This document shows, piece after piece, positions 5,481 through 6,842 of a DNA stretch of 6,842 bases. Source of the stretch: an uncultured Mollicutes bacterium (GTDB taxonomy: Bacteria; Bacillota_I; Bacilli_A; RFN20; CAG-288); contig URQF01000075.1 in assembly GCA_900549915.1 (NCBI GenBank), positions 1 through 6,842 of the forward strand. The letters are read 5' to 3'. Under the pieces are notes generated by a model. It did not search any database. It was not told the origin of the DNA and saw only the letters and a program-made list of their open reading frames with translations. The translations under genes were made by a program, and so were the position numbers. How positions within the stretch are numbered: position 1 is the stretch's first letter; the number at the start of each line of letters is the position of its first letter.

Positions 5481-6176
5481 CTAGTCGATGTAATACTCCA
5501 ATTGTGTTCGATCATCGGAATAATTCAACCTCAATTGGAAAGAATCCAACCTATAATCACAAAGAAAGTAAAAATGAGACGGTTCACAGAAAGAGTCTGT
5601 GTTCTCATCATACATTCGGATTCCCCAGTTCCTTTCTATTTTGGAGGTGTTGCATTTTTCTAAGGCATAGGAAGGATTAATAAAAATTTCTTCTTTATAG
5701 TGATAACTTAGATAATAGGAATTCCGGCTAGGGAATTCATATTTTTCTGTCTTATAATCAGCTTCCTGCATCTTGGGGAGTTTCTTATAGGAATAATAGA
5801 TATCGGTACCTGGACTAGAATATTGATAAGAAAGAACTGGGACATAAGATTGGAAGGAAGAAGACTCCGCAAGAGAATAATTAAAACCAATCCATACGGT
5901 AATTGGTATCAATTGAAAAGCACTTGTCGTAATAATCGGATTCTTCTTTGTATCAATCCAAATAGGCTTCTTTTCCTTTGCGAAAATGTTATCTGCGATC
6001 AAATTATATTGATGCTCGAAGACATTCTCTTTCGTTAGGTCGCCTTCTTGATAAGCATTGCCCATTTCATCTTGGCAAATGCCAGTTTGGCTCTGATTTA
6101 CAGAAAGTCCAGTCTCTTTTCCGCAAGAGGACAAGCAAACAGTTAAAGCAAAAACAAGTAAATTAATAGTTTTCAT
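5481..6176 (-). CDS. Predicted lipoprotein of unknown function, tandem paralogue
   Basis: The 231-residue protein starts MKTINLLVFALTVCLSSC, a signal peptide with lipobox LSSC and acylated Cys18. After a short linker comes DEMGNAYQEGDLTKENVFE (36-54), matching the downstream lipoprotein's 38-56 as DExGxxYxExxLTKENxFE. LPK, PSYAL and FYFL follow in the same order. The body is rich in Tyr and Ser, suggesting a beta-rich secreted domain (inference). I do not recognise a named family. The start is ATG 6176 with AGGAGG (6188-6183) six bases upstream; the open frame to 6242 overlaps the upstream gene and hides the signal peptide. The gaps on both sides are 16 bases, consistent with a single operon. 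Three AGG codons (residues 182, 209, 216) give KIEMNW, DYMLDS and QLMLNY if read as Met, beside three internal ATG. Arginines use CGG and CGA. The stop is TAG. Confidence 0.82.
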   Translation of the reverse strand: MKTINLLVFALTVCLSSCGKETGLSVNQSQTGICQDEMGNAYQEGDLTKENVFEHQYNLIADNIFAKEKKPIWIDTKKNPIITTSAFQLIPITVWIGFNYSLAESSSFQSYVPVLSYQYSSPGTDIYYSYKKLPKMQEADYKTEKYEFPSRNSYYLSYHYKEEIFINPSYALEKCNTSKIERNWGIRMYDENTDSFCEPSHFYFLCDYRLDSFQLRLNYSDDRTQLEYYID

Positions 6177-6182
6177 ATTCTT

Positions 6183-6188
6183 CCTCCT
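6183..6188 (-). promoter_or_regulatory. Ribosome binding site of the upstream lipoprotein gene
   Basis: AGGAGG on the minus strand lies six bases before ATG 6176, in the 16-base gap after the previous TGA. Its placement is the same as for the next lipoprotein gene, and it rules out the longer frame from 6242. Confidence 0.75.
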
Positions 6189-6192
6189 ATTA

Positions 6193-6842
6193 TCAGAAGT
6201 CCACCATGGCTTTCGGACCCTCGACAGATCCAAGATAGTCATAATTAGACTGACCTATTGGGAAATAATAGCTTTCTATTGAAAGACAGGCCTGACTACC
6301 TGCGGATTTTATTTTAGAAATCAAATTGTTATCCAGAATATAATAGTCATAGTATATATCCGAAATATTAATAGTAGTTTCTGAGAAAGGATTATCACCA
6401 GAGAGGAGTATCGGGTAGAGGTCTTCCTTGCTTTTATACAATTTAATTCGAAAATTATTATATCGATAACAAGCAAACTTCGTATTAGACAAATTTCTCT
6501 TCCATAAAACTTTATAAGTTCCATTCTCACACTTCAGAAAAGGGTAAGAAGGACAAAGGTTATAGCATTCTGCCAATTCAGCGATTCCATCAAAACCATA
6601 TTTTGATTCTAGTGCTGAAAGATATTGATAAAAGTAGTTTAATTTATACCTGTCTTCCTGTTTTCCTTCATATTTTGCTTTATCTTCAGCATCAAGCTTA
6701 TATTCCTTAGCAACATCTAACGTATAATTCCACAATTCGCTTTCTGGAATGGCAAATTTATCGGTTTCATCATTATCATTATCAACGAGCTGATACAGAA
6801 AACGTTCTATAGATAATTCACACCCATCACCAGCATTATTTT
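6193..6842 (-). CDS. Unknown protein, C-terminal part, cut by the window edge
   Basis: The frame is open from the window edge (first whole codon at 6840) to a TGA at 6193-6195, giving 215 residues of C-terminus. A TTG at 6735 could be called a start, but the frame continues upstream without a stop and no ribosome binding site precedes TTG, so the gene most likely begins outside the window. The N-terminal visible part is acidic and helical-looking (DNDNDETDKF, then KYEGKQEDMYKLNYFYQYL with AGG as Met). The C-terminal half is rich in Tyr, Asn and Ser and contains several cysteines. I recognise no motif or family. The gene lies 16 bases upstream of two lipoprotein genes on the same strand, so it is probably the first visible gene of a shared operon and may itself be an exported protein (inference). 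It has one AGG and one internal ATG; four arginines use CGT, AGA and CGA. Confidence 0.7.
   Translation of the reverse strand, partial: NNAGDGCELSIERFLYQLVDNDNDETDKFAIPESELWNYTLDVAKEYKLDAEDKAKYEGKQEDRYKLNYFYQYLSALESKYGFDGIAELAECYNLCPSYPFLKCENGTYKVLWKRNLSNTKFACYRYNNFRIKLYKSKEDLYPILLSGDNPFSETTINISDIYYDYYILDNNLISKIKSAGSQACLSIESYYFPIGQSNYDYLGSVEGPKAMVDF

Noticed and set aside
5005..6166. Plus-strand and alternative minus-strand open frames across the lipoprotein genes
   Set aside because: Both lipoprotein frames have signal peptides and ribosome binding sites; the others have neither.
1..6842. tRNA (including a Met-charged tRNA with CCU anticodon), CRISPR array or insertion sequence
   Set aside because: No cloverleaf with a conserved GTTCNANNC arm, no regular repeats and no transposase were found by reading both strands.

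Overview
The window looks like low-to-moderate-GC Bacillota. Genes are tightly packed, Shine-Dalgarno sites are strong AGGAGG, a TATAAT promoter and rho-independent terminators are present, and lipoproteins carry a lipobox. The outstanding feature is in how the sequence must be read: in-frame AGG codons fall where these protein families have methionine, while conserved arginines are written CGT, CGC, CGA, CGG or AGA. In the three-gene MarR/ABC operon I count by hand 72 AGG codons against 12 internal ATG codons. Read as arginine, AGG would put eight arginines into 41 residues of one membrane domain. The best explanation is that AGG means methionine here. From memory, AGG as the dominant Met codon was reported for a clade of uncultivated Bacilli by the Codetta code survey (Shulgina and Eddy, 2021), so the host probably belongs to that clade or a relative. 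All proteins below are described with AGG = Met; a standard translation is wrong at these positions.

Left end (1-434): on the minus strand is the 3' end of a surface-protein gene with CxxCG repeats, a C-terminal membrane anchor and its own terminator. It lacks a start and its 5' part, and it now lies against the promoter of the next operon.

Centre (397-4677): on the plus strand, a promoter and a palindromic putative operator precede a MarR-type regulator, followed by two overlapping ABC exporter half-transporter genes. The first half-transporter has a degenerate ATPase site (Asp for the catalytic Glu, Gln for the H-loop His). The second is canonical. Together they should form an asymmetric heterodimeric exporter of the TM287/288, LmrCD or BmrCD kind, probably regulated by the MarR protein. 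A perfect 13-bp hairpin ends the operon and may also serve the convergent operon.

Right end (4754-6842): on the minus strand, three genes of unrecognised function are spaced by 16 nt: the C-terminal part of an unknown protein, then two paralogous predicted lipoproteins. They use AGG far less (5 AGG, 7 internal ATG) and appear more AT-rich than the ABC operon. No tRNA, rRNA, CRISPR array or insertion sequence was seen.
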